A DNA stretch of 64,000 nt from Streptomyces sp. NBC_01591 (lineage in GTDB: Bacteria; Actinomycetota; Actinomycetes; Streptomycetales; Streptomycetaceae). The notes below the pieces were generated by a model. It worked only from the letters and a program-made list of their open reading frames with translations, was not told where the DNA came from and searched no databases. Numbering within the stretch: the stretch's first letter is position 1; every line of letters begins with the position of its first letter. Position numbers and translations under genes: made by a program. This document shows, piece by piece, positions 1 through 8,690 of this stretch. The stretch lies in contig NZ_CP109327.1 in assembly GCF_035918155.1 (NCBI RefSeq), positions 6,634,001 to 6,698,000 of the forward strand, given 5' to 3'.

Positions 1-1
1 C

Positions 2-298
2 CTCTACCGGATCAAGGGGTTCGTCGACTTCGGCGTGGGCGACCGGACCAACAAGTACGTGCTGCACGCGGTCGGCAGGTTCCTGCGGTTCGACCCGCAG
101 CCCTGGAAGCGCGACGAACCACGCCGGACCCAGCTGGTGCTGATCGGCTCGGGCATCGCGCCGGACGCCCTGCACAAGGAGCTGGCCGACTGCCGCGAGA
201 GCGCGGCACCGGGCCCGGACGCGACGCAGGACGCCGCACATGAGCGAAGCATGTGGGGCGTCCTGCGGTACGTACAACGGCCCGACGACGACGCGTAG
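2..298 (+). CDS. CobW-family GTP-binding protein, C-terminal fragment
   Basis: Only the last 98 codons are in the window; the reading frame is open from base 2, so the gene starts upstream. The visible part matches the CobW C-terminal domain: an RIKGFVDFG stretch, a central YVLHAVGRFLRF stretch, then TQLVLIGSGI. CobW/COG0523 proteins are GTP-dependent metal chaperones or insertases, but the GTPase half that would confirm this is outside the window, so the metal cannot be named. It ends about 30 bp before the convergent stop of parC, with no strong terminator between them. Family is fairly sure, exact role is not. Confidence 0.75.
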   Translation, partial: LYRIKGFVDFGVGDRTNKYVLHAVGRFLRFDPQPWKRDEPRRTQLVLIGSGIAPDALHKELADCRESAAPGPDATQDAAHERSMWGVLRYVQRPDDDA

Positions 299-328
299 CA
301 CTCCGCCACGCGTCGCCCGGCCGGTCGG

Positions 329-2779
329 CTACACCGGGCCCGCGATCACCGCGACCGGCTTGGCCAGCGGCGTCCCCGAACCGTCGCGCCGCGGGTCCGG
401 CTCGGGCAGCTCGCTCGGCGTGCCGTTCTGCTGCGCGGCGCGGGCAGGCGTCGCGCCCGCCCAGCCGAACACCAGGACGTCCTCGCCTTTGAGGAACCGC
501 TGACAGCGCACCCCACCGGTGGCCCGGCCCTTGCGCGGGTACTGGTCGAACGGGGTGAGCTTGCACGTCAGCACCGAGTCGTCCAGCGTGCCGTGCGAGC
601 CCGCGACGGTGAACACCACCGCGTCCACGGCCGGATCCACCGCGGTGAACGAAATCACCTCGGAGTCCGCCGCGAGCTTGACCCCTGCCATGCCACCGGC
701 GGGACGGCCCTGCGGCCGCACCTGTGCCGCCGGATAACGCAGCAGCTGAGCGTCGGACGTGATGAAGACCAGATCCTCCTCGCCGGTCCGCAGCTCGGCG
801 GCGCCGACGATCCGGTCACCGTCCTTGAGGGCGATGACCTCCAGCTCGTCCTTGTTGGCCGGGTAGTCCGGCACCACCCGCTTGACGACCCCCTGAAGGG
901 TGCCGATCGCCAGGCCGGGGGAGGCCTCGTCGAGCGTGGTGAGGCAGACGACGGACTCGTCGCTCTCCAGCGTGAGGAACTCGGCGACCATCGCCCCGCC
1001 CGACAGGTTGGGCGCCGCGTGGGTGTCCGGCAGCTGGGGCAGATCGATCACCGCGAGCCGCAGCAGCCGACCCGTCGACGTCACCACGCCCACATCGCCG
1101 CGCGCCGTCACAGGCACTGCCGACACGATCACATCGTGCTTGGAACGCTTGGCGTCCTCGGCGAGAACGATCGGCTCGTCATTGGCGGTACGGGCCAGCA
1201 GACCGGTCGAGGACAGCAGCACCCGGCACGGGTCGTCCGCGACCTCCAGCGGCACCGAGGCGACCTGCGAACCGGCCGACTCCAGCAGCACCGTACGCCG
1301 GTCGGTGCCGAACTTCTTGGCGACCGCGGCCAGTTCGGAAGAGACGAGCTTGCGCAGCTCGGTGTCCGACTCGAGGATGGCGGTCAGCGCGTCGATCTCG
1401 CCGTTGAGCCGGTCCCGCTCGCTCTCCAGCTCGATCCGGTCGAACCGGGTCAGCCGGCGCAGCGGGGTGTCCAGGATGTACTGCGTCTGGATCTCGCTCA
1501 GCGAGAAGTGCTCGATGAGCCGCTCCTTCGCCTGCGCCGAATTGTCACTGGACCGGATGATCCGGATGACCTCGTCGATGTCGATCAGCGCGACGAGCAG
1601 GCCCTCGACCAGATGCAGCCGGTCGCGGCGCTTGTCCCGGCGGAACTCGCTGCGTCGGCGCACCACGTCGAAGCGGTGGTCGAGATAGACCTCGAGGAGC
1701 TCCTTGAGCCCCAGCGTGAGCGGTTGTCCGTCCACCAGCGCCACATTGTTGATACCGAAGGACTCCTCCATCGGCGTCAGCTTGTAGAGCTGCTCCAGCA
1801 CGGCCTCCGGCACGAAGCCGTTCTTCACCTCGATGACCAGGCGCAGGCCGTGCTCGCGGTCGGTCAGGTCCTTCACGTCCGCGATGCCCTGGAGCTTCTT
1901 CGCCGAGACCAGATCCTTGATCTTGGCGATCACCTTCTCCGGGCCGACGGCGAAGGGCAGTTCGGTGACGACCAGGCCCTTGCGGCGGGCCGTCACATTC
2001 TCCACCGAGACGGTCGCACGGATCTTGAAGGTGCCGCGCCCGCGGGCGTACGCGTCCTTGATGCCGCCCAGGCCCACGATCCGGCCACCGGTGGGCAGGT
2101 CGGGACCGGGCACGAACCGCATCAGGGTCTCCAGGTCCGCGCCCGGATGCTTGATCAGGTGCCGGGCGGCGGCGATGACCTCGCCCAGGTTGTGGGGCGG
2201 CATGTTGGTCGCCATGCCGACCGCGATCCCGGACGACCCGTTGACCAGGAGGTTCGGGTACGCGGCGGGGAGAACGGTCGGTTCCGTCTCCTGGCCGTCG
2301 TAATTCGACTGGAAAGCGACGGTGTCCTCGTCGATCGACTCCGTCATCAGTGACGTAGCGTCGGCCATCCGGCACTCGGTGTACCGCATGGCGGCCGGCG
2401 GGTCGTCGTTTCCGAGCGAGCCGAAGTTGCCGTGGCCATCGACCAGGGGGAGCCGCATGGAGAACGGCTGCGCCAGACGGACCAGCGCGTCGTAGATCGA
2501 CGTGTCCCCGTGCGGGTGCAACTTACCCATGACCTCGCCGACGACGCGGGCACACTTCACGAAGCCGCGATCGGGGCGCAGGCCCATCTCGTTCATCTGG
2601 TACACGATGCGGCGGTGCACCGGCTTCATGCCGTCGCGGGCGTCGGGCAGGGCCCGTGAGTAGATCACCGAGTACGCGTACTCGAGGAAGGAGCCCTGCA
2701 TTTCGTCGACGACGTCGATGTCGAGGATCTTCTCCTCGAAGTCGTCCGGCGGCGGGGTCTTCGTGCTGCGGCGGGCCAT
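329..2779 (-). CDS. parC: DNA topoisomerase IV subunit A
   Basis: The 816-residue protein is the DNA-cleaving subunit that decatenates and relaxes chromosomes together with ParE. The N-terminal breakage-reunion domain is intact: PVHRR at 53-57, the quinolone-region motif HPHGDTSIYD at 88-97 and the catalytic tyrosine Y133 in AAMRYTE. The C-terminal third holds the beta-pinwheel repeats, for example residues reading GRLLRL and GVVKRV. A GyrA-type GQRGG box was not seen, which favours ParC over GyrA, and the length fits streptomycete ParC. Residue 93 (Thr) and residue 97 (Asp) occupy the positions of E. coli GyrA S83 and D87. ParE is not in the window. The first ATG of the frame gives the usual MARRSTK beginning. 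Confidence 0.93.
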   Translation of the reverse strand: MARRSTKTPPPDDFEEKILDIDVVDEMQGSFLEYAYSVIYSRALPDARDGMKPVHRRIVYQMNEMGLRPDRGFVKCARVVGEVMGKLHPHGDTSIYDALVRLAQPFSMRLPLVDGHGNFGSLGNDDPPAAMRYTECRMADATSLMTESIDEDTVAFQSNYDGQETEPTVLPAAYPNLLVNGSSGIAVGMATNMPPHNLGEVIAAARHLIKHPGADLETLMRFVPGPDLPTGGRIVGLGGIKDAYARGRGTFKIRATVSVENVTARRKGLVVTELPFAVGPEKVIAKIKDLVSAKKLQGIADVKDLTDREHGLRLVIEVKNGFVPEAVLEQLYKLTPMEESFGINNVALVDGQPLTLGLKELLEVYLDHRFDVVRRRSEFRRDKRRDRLHLVEGLLVALIDIDEVIRIIRSSDNSAQAKERLIEHFSLSEIQTQYILDTPLRRLTRFDRIELESERDRLNGEIDALTAILESDTELRKLVSSELAAVAKKFGTDRRTVLLESAGSQVASVPLEVADDPCRVLLSSTGLLARTANDEPIVLAEDAKRSKHDVIVSAVPVTARGDVGVVTSTGRLLRLAVIDLPQLPDTHAAPNLSGGAMVAEFLTLESDESVVCLTTLDEASPGLAIGTLQGVVKRVVPDYPANKDELEVIALKDGDRIVGAAELRTGEEDLVFITSDAQLLRYPAAQVRPQGRPAGGMAGVKLAADSEVISFTAVDPAVDAVVFTVAGSHGTLDDSVLTCKLTPFDQYPRKGRATGGVRCQRFLKGEDVLVFGWAGATPARAAQQNGTPSELPEPDPRRDGSGTPLAKPVAVIAGPV

Positions 2780-3049
2780 CGCTGCTGCGACTCCTTCACG
2801 GATTCTGTTCGGGCAACCTCAGGTTCTGACGCGGACCATTGTGGACCGCCGCACTGACATCGCCGACCTCGACCCGTCCCAAGGGGCGTTCCCGGCCCCG
2901 GCCGAGGCGCTTTTCCGCCCCGTCGCGCGGGGGATGCGCCCCTCTTTCACGCGAACTTCCACGGTATGGGAACTTCGCCAGGTGTCCGTGCGCTTGCTTA
3001 AAGTGGCAGGTCTCGCAGGAAATCCAGTATCGCGATCGAAGGGACGTAC

Positions 3050-4423
3050 ATGCCCATGGGTCACACGGCCACCGCTCAGGCCGGCTCCGGCGGCTTGACA
3101 GCGACCGAGCACCGCCTGGCCAACGGCCTGCGCGTGGTGCTCTCCGAGGACCATCTGACCCCGGTCGCCGCGGTCTGCCTCTGGTACGACGTCGGTTCGC
3201 GCCACGAGGTCAAGGGACGCACCGGTCTGGCTCACCTCTTCGAGCACCTGATGTTCCAGGGCTCCGGCCAGGTCAAGGGGAACGGCCACTTCGAGCTGGT
3301 GCAGGGGGCCGGCGGTTCGCTCAACGGGACCACCAGCTTCGAGCGCACCAACTATTTCGAGACCATGCCCACGCACCAGCTGGAGCTGGCCCTGTGGCTC
3401 GAGGCCGACCGCATGGGCTCGCTGCTCGCGGCACTCGACGAAGAGTCCATGGAGAACCAGCGCGACGTCGTCAAGAATGAGCGCCGCCAGCGCTACGACA
3501 ACGTCCCCTACGGCACGGCGTTCGAGAAGCTGACGGCGCTGGCCTACCCCGAGGGCCACCCGTACCACCACACCCCGATCGGCTCGATGGCCGACCTGGA
3601 CGCCGCGACCCTTGAGGACGCGCGCACCTTCTTCCGTACGTACTACGCGCCCAACAACGCGGTGCTGTCGGTCGTCGGCGACATCGACCCCGAGCAGACC
3701 CTCGCCTGGATCGAGAAGTACTTCGGCTCCATCCCGTCCCACGACGGCAAGCAGCCGCCGCGCGACGGCGCGCTCCCCGAGATCATCGGCGAGCAGCTGC
3801 GCGAAGAGGTGCACGAGGAGGTCCCGGCGCGGGCGCTGATGGCCGCCTACCGGCTGCCGCACGACGGCACCCGCGAGTGCGACGCGGCAGACCTCGCGCT
3901 GACCGTGCTCGGCGGCGGCGAGTCGTCGCGGCTGCACAACCGCCTGGTCCGCCGTGACCGTACGGCCGTGGCAGCCGGGTTCGGGCTGCTGCGGCTGGCC
4001 GGCGCGCCCTCGCTCGGCTGGCTGGACGTCAAGACGTCCGGCGGCGTCGAGGTGCCGCAGATCGAGGCCGCGGTCGACGAGGAGCTCGCCCGGTTCGCCG
4101 CCGAGGGCCCCACGCCCGAGGAAATGGAGCGGGCACAGGCCCAGTTGGAGCGCGAGTGGCTGGACCGGCTCGGCACGGTCGCCGGCCGCGCCGACGAACT
4201 GTGCCGGTTCGCCGTGCTGTTCGGCGACCCGCAGCTCGCCCTGACCGCCGTGCAGCGGGTGCTCGATGTCACCGCGGAGGAGGTCCAGGCGGCCGCCAAG
4301 GCCCAGCTGCGCCCCGACAACCGGGCAGTGCTGGTCTACGAGCCGGTCGAACCGGCCGAGCCCGCGGACACCGACGAGACCGACGCCGACGACACCGACG
4401 CGCACGAAGGGGCGGACAAGTGA
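3050..4423 (+). CDS. M16-family zinc metallopeptidase, catalytic subunit
   Basis: The protein has 457 residues and an inverted zinc motif HLFEH at 62-66 (H62 and H66 as ligands, E65 as base). The distal glutamate lies in the ENQRDVVKNE segment near residue 140. This is the pitrilysin/processing-peptidase (M16B) layout with two clam-shell halves. No signal peptide is visible, so it is probably cytosolic. Its stop codon overlaps the next gene, which encodes a second M16 protein lacking the zinc motif, so the two probably form a catalytic/non-catalytic heterodimer like mitochondrial processing peptidase. The acidic tail (EPADTDETDADDTDAHEGAD) is unusual. The substrate cannot be read from sequence. 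Confidence 0.88.
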   Translation: MPMGHTATAQAGSGGLTATEHRLANGLRVVLSEDHLTPVAAVCLWYDVGSRHEVKGRTGLAHLFEHLMFQGSGQVKGNGHFELVQGAGGSLNGTTSFERTNYFETMPTHQLELALWLEADRMGSLLAALDEESMENQRDVVKNERRQRYDNVPYGTAFEKLTALAYPEGHPYHHTPIGSMADLDAATLEDARTFFRTYYAPNNAVLSVVGDIDPEQTLAWIEKYFGSIPSHDGKQPPRDGALPEIIGEQLREEVHEEVPARALMAAYRLPHDGTRECDAADLALTVLGGGESSRLHNRLVRRDRTAVAAGFGLLRLAGAPSLGWLDVKTSGGVEVPQIEAAVDEELARFAAEGPTPEEMERAQAQLEREWLDRLGTVAGRADELCRFAVLFGDPQLALTAVQRVLDVTAEEVQAAAKAQLRPDNRAVLVYEPVEPAEPADTDETDADDTDAHEGADK

Positions 4424-5832
4424 CCGACGCTGCCGCGACTGGAGTTTCGATGCAGTACCACCCGCAGCCGGCCGCCGGAGTCGCCCGGCCCTGGGCCTTC
4501 CCCGCGCCGGAGCGCGGCACCCTGCCCAACGGCCTCACGGTGCTGCGTTGCCACCGCCCCGGTCAGCAGGTCGTGGCGGTCGAGATCTTCCTCGACGCCC
4601 CGCTGGACGCCGAGCCCGAGGGCCTCGACGGTGTGGCCACGATCATGTCGCGTGCGCTGTCCGAGGGCACCGACAAGCACACCGCGGAGGAGTTCGCCGC
4701 CGAGCTGGAGCGCTGCGGCGCCACTCTCGACGCGCACGCCGACCACCCCGGCGTGCGGGTCTCCCTGGAGGTCCCGGCCTCCCGGCTGGCCAAGGCTCTC
4801 GCGCTGGTCGCCGAGGCGCTGCGGGCGCCCGCCTTCGCCGACAGCGAGATCGAACGGCTGGTACACAACCGGCTCGACGAGATCCCGCACGAGCAGGCCA
4901 ACCCGGCTCGGCGCGCCGCCAAGCAGCTCTCCAAGGAGCTCTTCCCGGCCACGGCGCGGATGTCGCGCCCGCGCCAGGGCACCGAGGAGACGGTGGAGCG
5001 CATCGACTCGGCGGCCGTGCGTGGCTTCTTCGACGCCCACGTCAGGCCGTCCGCGGCGACCGCCGTGGTCGTCGGGGACCTCACCGGCATCGACCTGGAC
5101 GCCCTGCTCGCCGACACCCTCGGCGACTGGTCGGGAGAGGTTGCCGAGCCCCGTCCCGCCCCGCCGATCACCGCCGACGACACCGGGCGGGTGGTGATCG
5201 TCGACCGTCCGGGCGCGGTGCAGACGCAGCTGCTGATCGGCCGGATCGGCGCCGACCGGCACGACAGCGTCTGGCCGGCCCAGGTGCTCGGCACGTACTG
5301 CCTGGGTGGCACCCTCACCTCCCGTCTCGACCGTGTGCTGCGCGAGGAGAAGGGCTACACGTACGGCGTACGGGCCTTCGCCCAGGTGCTGCGGTCGTCG
5401 GCCCCGGACTCCGCCTCGGGTGCGACCGGCGCCGCGATGCTCGCCATCAGCGGTTCGGTGGACACCGAGTCCACCGAACCGGCGCTCAAGGACCTGTGGA
5501 CGGTCCTGCGGACCCTGGCGGCCGAGGGCCTGACCGACGCGGAGCGCGAGACGGCCGTGCAGAACCTCGTGGGTGTGGCACCCCTGAAGTTCGAGACGGC
5601 GGCCTCCGTCGCGGGCACCCTCGCCGACCAGGTCGAGCAGCACCTGCCGGACGACTACCAGGCGCAGCTGTACGCCCGGCTCGCGGAGACCGGCACGGTC
5701 GAGGCGACCGCGGCGGTCGTCAACGCTTTCCCGGGCGACCGGCTGGTCACGATCCTCGTCGGCGACGCGGCACGGATCGAGGAGCCCGTCCGGGCTCTGG
5801 GCATCGGAGACGTGTCGGTGGTCACCGGCTGA
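4420..5832 (+). CDS. M16-family peptidase-like partner subunit (zinc-dead)
   Basis: The GTG start at 4420 sits inside the upstream stop (GTGA overlap), giving 470 residues. An ATG at 4450 with GGAG five bases before it is a good alternative start. The protein has the M16 fold, but the place where HXXEH belongs reads GVATIMSRALSEGT, so it cannot bind zinc. The C-terminal half keeps the substrate-positioning region (EEKGYTYGVRAF near residue 310). Translational coupling to the catalytic M16 gene supports a dedicated heterodimer. A strong hairpin follows at 5931-5985, so these two genes form a closed operon. Function in Streptomyces is not established. Confidence 0.85.
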   Translation: MTDAAATGVSMQYHPQPAAGVARPWAFPAPERGTLPNGLTVLRCHRPGQQVVAVEIFLDAPLDAEPEGLDGVATIMSRALSEGTDKHTAEEFAAELERCGATLDAHADHPGVRVSLEVPASRLAKALALVAEALRAPAFADSEIERLVHNRLDEIPHEQANPARRAAKQLSKELFPATARMSRPRQGTEETVERIDSAAVRGFFDAHVRPSAATAVVVGDLTGIDLDALLADTLGDWSGEVAEPRPAPPITADDTGRVVIVDRPGAVQTQLLIGRIGADRHDSVWPAQVLGTYCLGGTLTSRLDRVLREEKGYTYGVRAFAQVLRSSAPDSASGATGAAMLAISGSVDTESTEPALKDLWTVLRTLAAEGLTDAERETAVQNLVGVAPLKFETAASVAGTLADQVEQHLPDDYQAQLYARLAETGTVEATAAVVNAFPGDRLVTILVGDAARIEEPVRALGIGDVSVVTG

Positions 5833-5930
5833 CGACTGTTCCGGCTGACGTCCGGTCCGGCGGGCGCCGACCGACGGGGCGCCCGCCCCGGCACGGCCGG
5901 TCCGGCACTCCGGCATATCTCTGCATACCG

Positions 5931-5985
5931 GGACAAAGGGAAGGCCCCTGCGAGTGCGATCTCGCCGGAACCTTCCCTTTTGTCC
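5931..5985 (+). terminator. Long hairpin terminator after the M16 operon
   Basis: GGACAAAGGGAAGG is followed, after a loop of about 26 bases, by its complement CCTTCCCTTTTGTCC with a single extra T. It sits 100 bp after the M16 stop and before the riboswitch leader, so it insulates the next unit. Confidence 0.75.
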
Positions 5986-6124
5986 GTTCTGGTGGGGAGG
6001 TTGCCTGTCTGCCCTGTGGGATGCGCTACAAAATGGCCTGTCCGTTTGGTGAATGAAAGTGACCCCGCTTAGCGTCGGCTCGGCTGTCCGTCACTCGTAT
6101 GCCGCATCCGCGACGTACCGGACA

Positions 6125-6275
6125 GTCATCGCCGAGTCCCCGTCAGGCGCGAGCCTGGGGAGCCGGGGACCCACGAAGTCCCTGGGGTGAATCGGATGCC
6201 TGAGCCCGATGGGGCCGGGGTGTCCGTAGGAGACCTTCCTGCTCCGAACCCGTCAGCTAACCCGGTAGGCGAGAA
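6125..6275 (+). promoter_or_regulatory. ydaO/yuaA-class cyclic-di-AMP riboswitch
   Basis: The leader of the M23 peptidase gene carries the conserved blocks of the ydaO riboswitch in order: GGGGAGCCGGGGACCC (about 6157-6172), GGGGTGAATC (about 6184-6193), and the 3' block CCGAACCCGTCAGCTAACCC (about 6244-6263) followed by GGTAGGCGAGAAGGAAGG. This class binds c-di-AMP and is normally an OFF switch. In Streptomyces it is known upstream of cell-wall hydrolase genes such as rpfA. It lies about 25 bases before the ATG at 6299, so hydrolase expression should fall when c-di-AMP is high. The 5' boundary is approximate. Confidence 0.92.
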
Positions 6276-6298
6276 GGAAGGAAAGGATCAGCCACTTC

Positions 6299-7120
6299 AT
6301 GGCGTTCACCCGTGCCACCGGGAAGCACCGTGCCCCGAGTCGACTGACGCGCAGCAGCGCGAGGGTCGTCGGCGTCGCGGCTCTGGCCACCACCGGCGTC
6401 ATCGGCGGCCTGGCCGCTCCCGCCCTCGCCGCCGACTCCGAGGCCCCCTCCGCGAGCGACACCGGCCTCAGCCAGGTCATCGCCATCGACAAGACCCTCG
6501 CCGACCGGATCGACGCCCAGGCCGACGTGCAGCAGCACCAGGCCGATGCCGCGGCGAAGGCGAAGGCGGAGGCTCAGCGGAAGGCTGAGGCCAAGAAGAA
6601 GGCCGAGGCGAAGGCCAAGGCGGACGCGAAGGCCAAGGCGGACGCGAAGCGCGCCGCCGAGGCCCGTGCGGAGAAGGCGCGCGCCGCCCGGTCCGCCGAG
6701 CGCACCCGCCTGGGCTCCTTCCAGCTCCCGGTCGCCGGTTCGTACGTCAGTACCGGTTACAAGTCCAGCGGCTCGCTCTGGTCCTCCGGCAGCCACTCGG
6801 GCATCGACTTCCACGCCGCCTCCGGCAGCTCCGTCGTCGCCGTCGGCGCCGGTACGGTCGTCGAGGCCGGCTGGGGCGGCGCGTACGGCAACAACATCGT
6901 GCTCCGGATGACGGACGGCACGTACACGCAGTACGGCCACCTCTCCTCGATCGGTGTCTCCGTCGGCCAGAGCGTCGGCGCGGGTCAGCAGATCGGCCTC
7001 TCCGGCTCGACCGGCAACTCCACCGGACCGCACCTCCACTTCGAGGCCCGGACGACGCCGTCCTACGGCTCCGACATGGACCCGGTCGCGTACCTGCGCG
7101 CCCACGGTGTCAACGTCTGA
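6299..7120 (+). CDS. Secreted M23-family peptidoglycan endopeptidase
   Basis: The protein has 273 residues. Residues 1-44 form a signal peptide with a twin-basic start and an ALA cleavage site (PALAA). Residues about 80-136 are a charged KAEAKAKAD-type helix, probably a coiled-coil stalk. Residues about 140-270 are a LytM/M23 domain with zinc ligands H166 and D170 in SHSGID and the HLH pair at 245-247, plus the helper H214. It cleaves cross-bridges in peptidoglycan outside the membrane. The upstream c-di-AMP riboswitch links its expression to the same second messenger that controls potassium uptake. The start has AAGGAAAGGA in front of it. A GC-rich terminator hairpin follows. Confidence 0.92.
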   Translation: MAFTRATGKHRAPSRLTRSSARVVGVAALATTGVIGGLAAPALAADSEAPSASDTGLSQVIAIDKTLADRIDAQADVQQHQADAAAKAKAEAQRKAEAKKKAEAKAKADAKAKADAKRAAEARAEKARAARSAERTRLGSFQLPVAGSYVSTGYKSSGSLWSSGSHSGIDFHAASGSSVVAVGAGTVVEAGWGGAYGNNIVLRMTDGTYTQYGHLSSIGVSVGQSVGAGQQIGLSGSTGNSTGPHLHFEARTTPSYGSDMDPVAYLRAHGVNV

Positions 7121-7146
7121 CCGACGCCCCACCGCAGCACCACGTC

Positions 7147-7175
7147 GAAGGCCCCGGCTCCATGCCGGGGCCTTC
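7147..7175 (+). terminator. Terminator after the M23 peptidase gene
   Basis: GAAGGCCCCGG and CCGGGGCCTTC form a perfect 11-bp stem with a 7-base loop, 26 bp after the stop codon. Confidence 0.8.
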
Positions 7176-7345
7176 GGCATGCCCGCCGTGCGCCCGCGGG
7201 CGACGACTGTCCGCCGAACCGCCCCGTGGCCAAAAGATATTCATGAATTTCCGCCCGGCATCGGAAATGCGGCCGCATTGCAATAGAGTCGCAGAACAGG
7301 CGTCGGTCGGCCGCGTTTCGCGGGGATTAAGGCGGAGGTTCGGAC

Positions 7346-8059
7346 ATGCGCATTCCGGCGCATTCGGTATGCACGGCAATCCGTGAAGACATCGTCTCCG
7401 GTGTCTTCGAACGCGGCAGCCGTCTCACGGAGGAGTTGCTGGCACGCCGCTACGGGGTCTCCCGCGTCCCGGTACGGGAAGCGCTGCGCACCCTGGAGTC
7501 CGAGGGCTTCGTGGTCACCCGGCGGCACGCGGGTGCCTGCGTCGCCGAGCCCACCGAGCTGGAGGCGGCCGACCTCCTGGAGGTCCGCACGCTGCTGGAG
7601 CCACTGTGCGCCGCGCGCGCCGCGCAACGCCGCACCGAGGCGCACCTCAAGGTGCTGCGCGGTCTCGTGCGGCTCGGCCAGGACCGGGCCAGGCGGGGCG
7701 AGGGCGAGGACCTGCGCTCGTTGGGCGGCTGGTTCCACGAGACGCTGGCGCAAGCCTCCGGCAGCCCCGGCCTGATCGCGCTGCTCACCCAGCTGCGGCA
7801 CAAGACCGCCTGGATGTACGCGGTCGAGCAGCCGGCCCGGCCGGTGGATTCCTGGGCCGAGCACGGGGCCATCGCGGACGCGGTGGCGCGCGGTGACGCG
7901 GAACGGGCCAGGGCGCTGGCCGCCCATCACGCGGAACGGGCCGCGGCCGCGCACCGGCTGCGCCGGACCGACCGGCCGGGCCGGCAGCCCGCCGTTCCCC
8001 GTACCGGCCGGGTGAGGACCTCGCAACATTCCGTAAACACCGCAGGCGTCCGGAATTAA
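7346..8059 (+). CDS. GntR-family transcriptional regulator (FadR/FCD type)
   Basis: The protein has 237 residues. The N-terminal winged helix reads ELLARRYGVSRVPVREALRT at about 31-50, the hallmark of the GntR family. The C-terminal half is all-helical with the FCD pattern (EVRTLLEPLCAARAA, then histidines in WFHETLA and in AAHHAERAAA), which usually binds a carboxylate, often through a metal. The start is ATG 7346 behind GGCGGAGG. No enzyme gene adjoins on the same strand; the nearest neighbour is ptsH on the other strand, so its target cannot be named. A hairpin terminator follows at 8092. The leader is relatively AT-rich for this genome. Confidence 0.88.
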   Translation: MRIPAHSVCTAIREDIVSGVFERGSRLTEELLARRYGVSRVPVREALRTLESEGFVVTRRHAGACVAEPTELEAADLLEVRTLLEPLCAARAAQRRTEAHLKVLRGLVRLGQDRARRGEGEDLRSLGGWFHETLAQASGSPGLIALLTQLRHKTAWMYAVEQPARPVDSWAEHGAIADAVARGDAERARALAAHHAERAAAAHRLRRTDRPGRQPAVPRTGRVRTSQHSVNTAGVRN

Positions 8060-8091
8060 CAATTACGCCGTATACAAATAGGTATGGCTGT

Positions 8092-8112
8092 GCGGGGTCA
8101 ATTTCACCCCGC
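8092..8112 (+). terminator. Terminator after the GntR gene
   Basis: GCGGGGT and ACCCCGC form a 7-bp stem with a 7-base loop just after the GntR stop. The stem is short, so termination may be partial. Confidence 0.5.
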
Positions 8113-8191
8113 CTGGAATTGGCGTGCCAGAATTCTGCATGTTCACCCGGAGGGCCCGATCCGGGAAAAAGGATCCGATCCGGAAAACAAA

Positions 8192-8228
8192 AGAGCCGCG
8201 GCCCCGGTTCAGGGCGCCACGGCTCTCT
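8192..8228 (-). terminator. Intrinsic terminator of ptsH
   Basis: Read on the minus strand, AGAGCCGTGG pairs with CCGCGGCTCT and is followed by TTTTGTTTT, a classical rho-independent terminator 15 bp after the ptsH stop. Confidence 0.8.
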
Positions 8229-8242
8229 CGCGGAGCATGTTC

Positions 8243-8524
8243 TCAGACGGTCTCCGGGAGCTCCTCGAGCCCCTCGGCGACCAGCTTCGCCAGACGGTCC
8301 AGGGCGGCTTCGGAGTCGTCGGCCTCGGATACGAGCACGATCTCCTCGCCACCCTGTGCGCCGAGACCGAGTACCGCGAGCATGGAGGCGGCGTTCACCG
8401 GGTTGCCGTCGGCCTTGGCGATCGTCACGGGGACGCCGGAAGCCGTGGCGGCACGGACGAAGATGGAAGCGGGGCGGGCGTGCAGGCCCTCGGCCCAGCC
8501 GACGTTGACGCGGCGCTCAGCCAT
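8243..8524 (-). CDS. ptsH: Phosphocarrier protein HPr
   Basis: The 93-residue protein is the general phosphocarrier of the sugar phosphotransferase system, passing phosphate from enzyme I to EIIA proteins. The active-site histidine is H15 in GLHARPAS. The second conserved site is S47 in NAASMLAVLGLGA; high-GC Gram-positives generally lack HPr kinase, so S47 may not be used. The gene is monocistronic here; ptsI and crr are not nearby. A DasR-type operator overlaps its leader at 8548-8563, fitting the known control of PTS genes by the GlcNAc regulator DasR in Streptomyces. Its own terminator follows. Confidence 0.95.
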   Translation of the reverse strand: MAERRVNVGWAEGLHARPASIFVRAATASGVPVTIAKADGNPVNAASMLAVLGLGAQGGEEIVLVSEADDSEAALDRLAKLVAEGLEELPETV

Positions 8525-8547
8525 GGTTCTGCCCTTCAGGAATCAAA

Positions 8548-8563
8548 AGTTGTCTAGACCAGT
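8548..8563 (-). promoter_or_regulatory. DasR-responsive element (dre) upstream of ptsH
   Basis: On the minus strand the sequence reads ACTGGTCTAGACAACT, one mismatch from the dre consensus ACTGGTCTAGACCACT as I recall it. It begins about 24 bases before the ptsH start codon, where repressor binding would block transcription. The match to a palindromic GntR-type operator in front of a known regulon member makes the call strong. Confidence 0.85.
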
Positions 8564-8690
8564 CTCTCACGCGGTGCGCAGTGCTCCGGTCGACCCGGGA
8601 AATGCCCGTGATGCCTGCGGTAGGGCCGAACGGCCCTCCCAGACTGCCCCGGCCCCGGGACCTACGCGACCGCTGACGGAGCCGTAGTCT

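Noticed and set aside
593..2353. Long plus-strand open frame (586 codons) opposite parC
   Set aside because: It is the antisense shadow of parC; the translation is rich in His/Arg/Gln and Gly with no domain, typical of GC-biased reverse frames.
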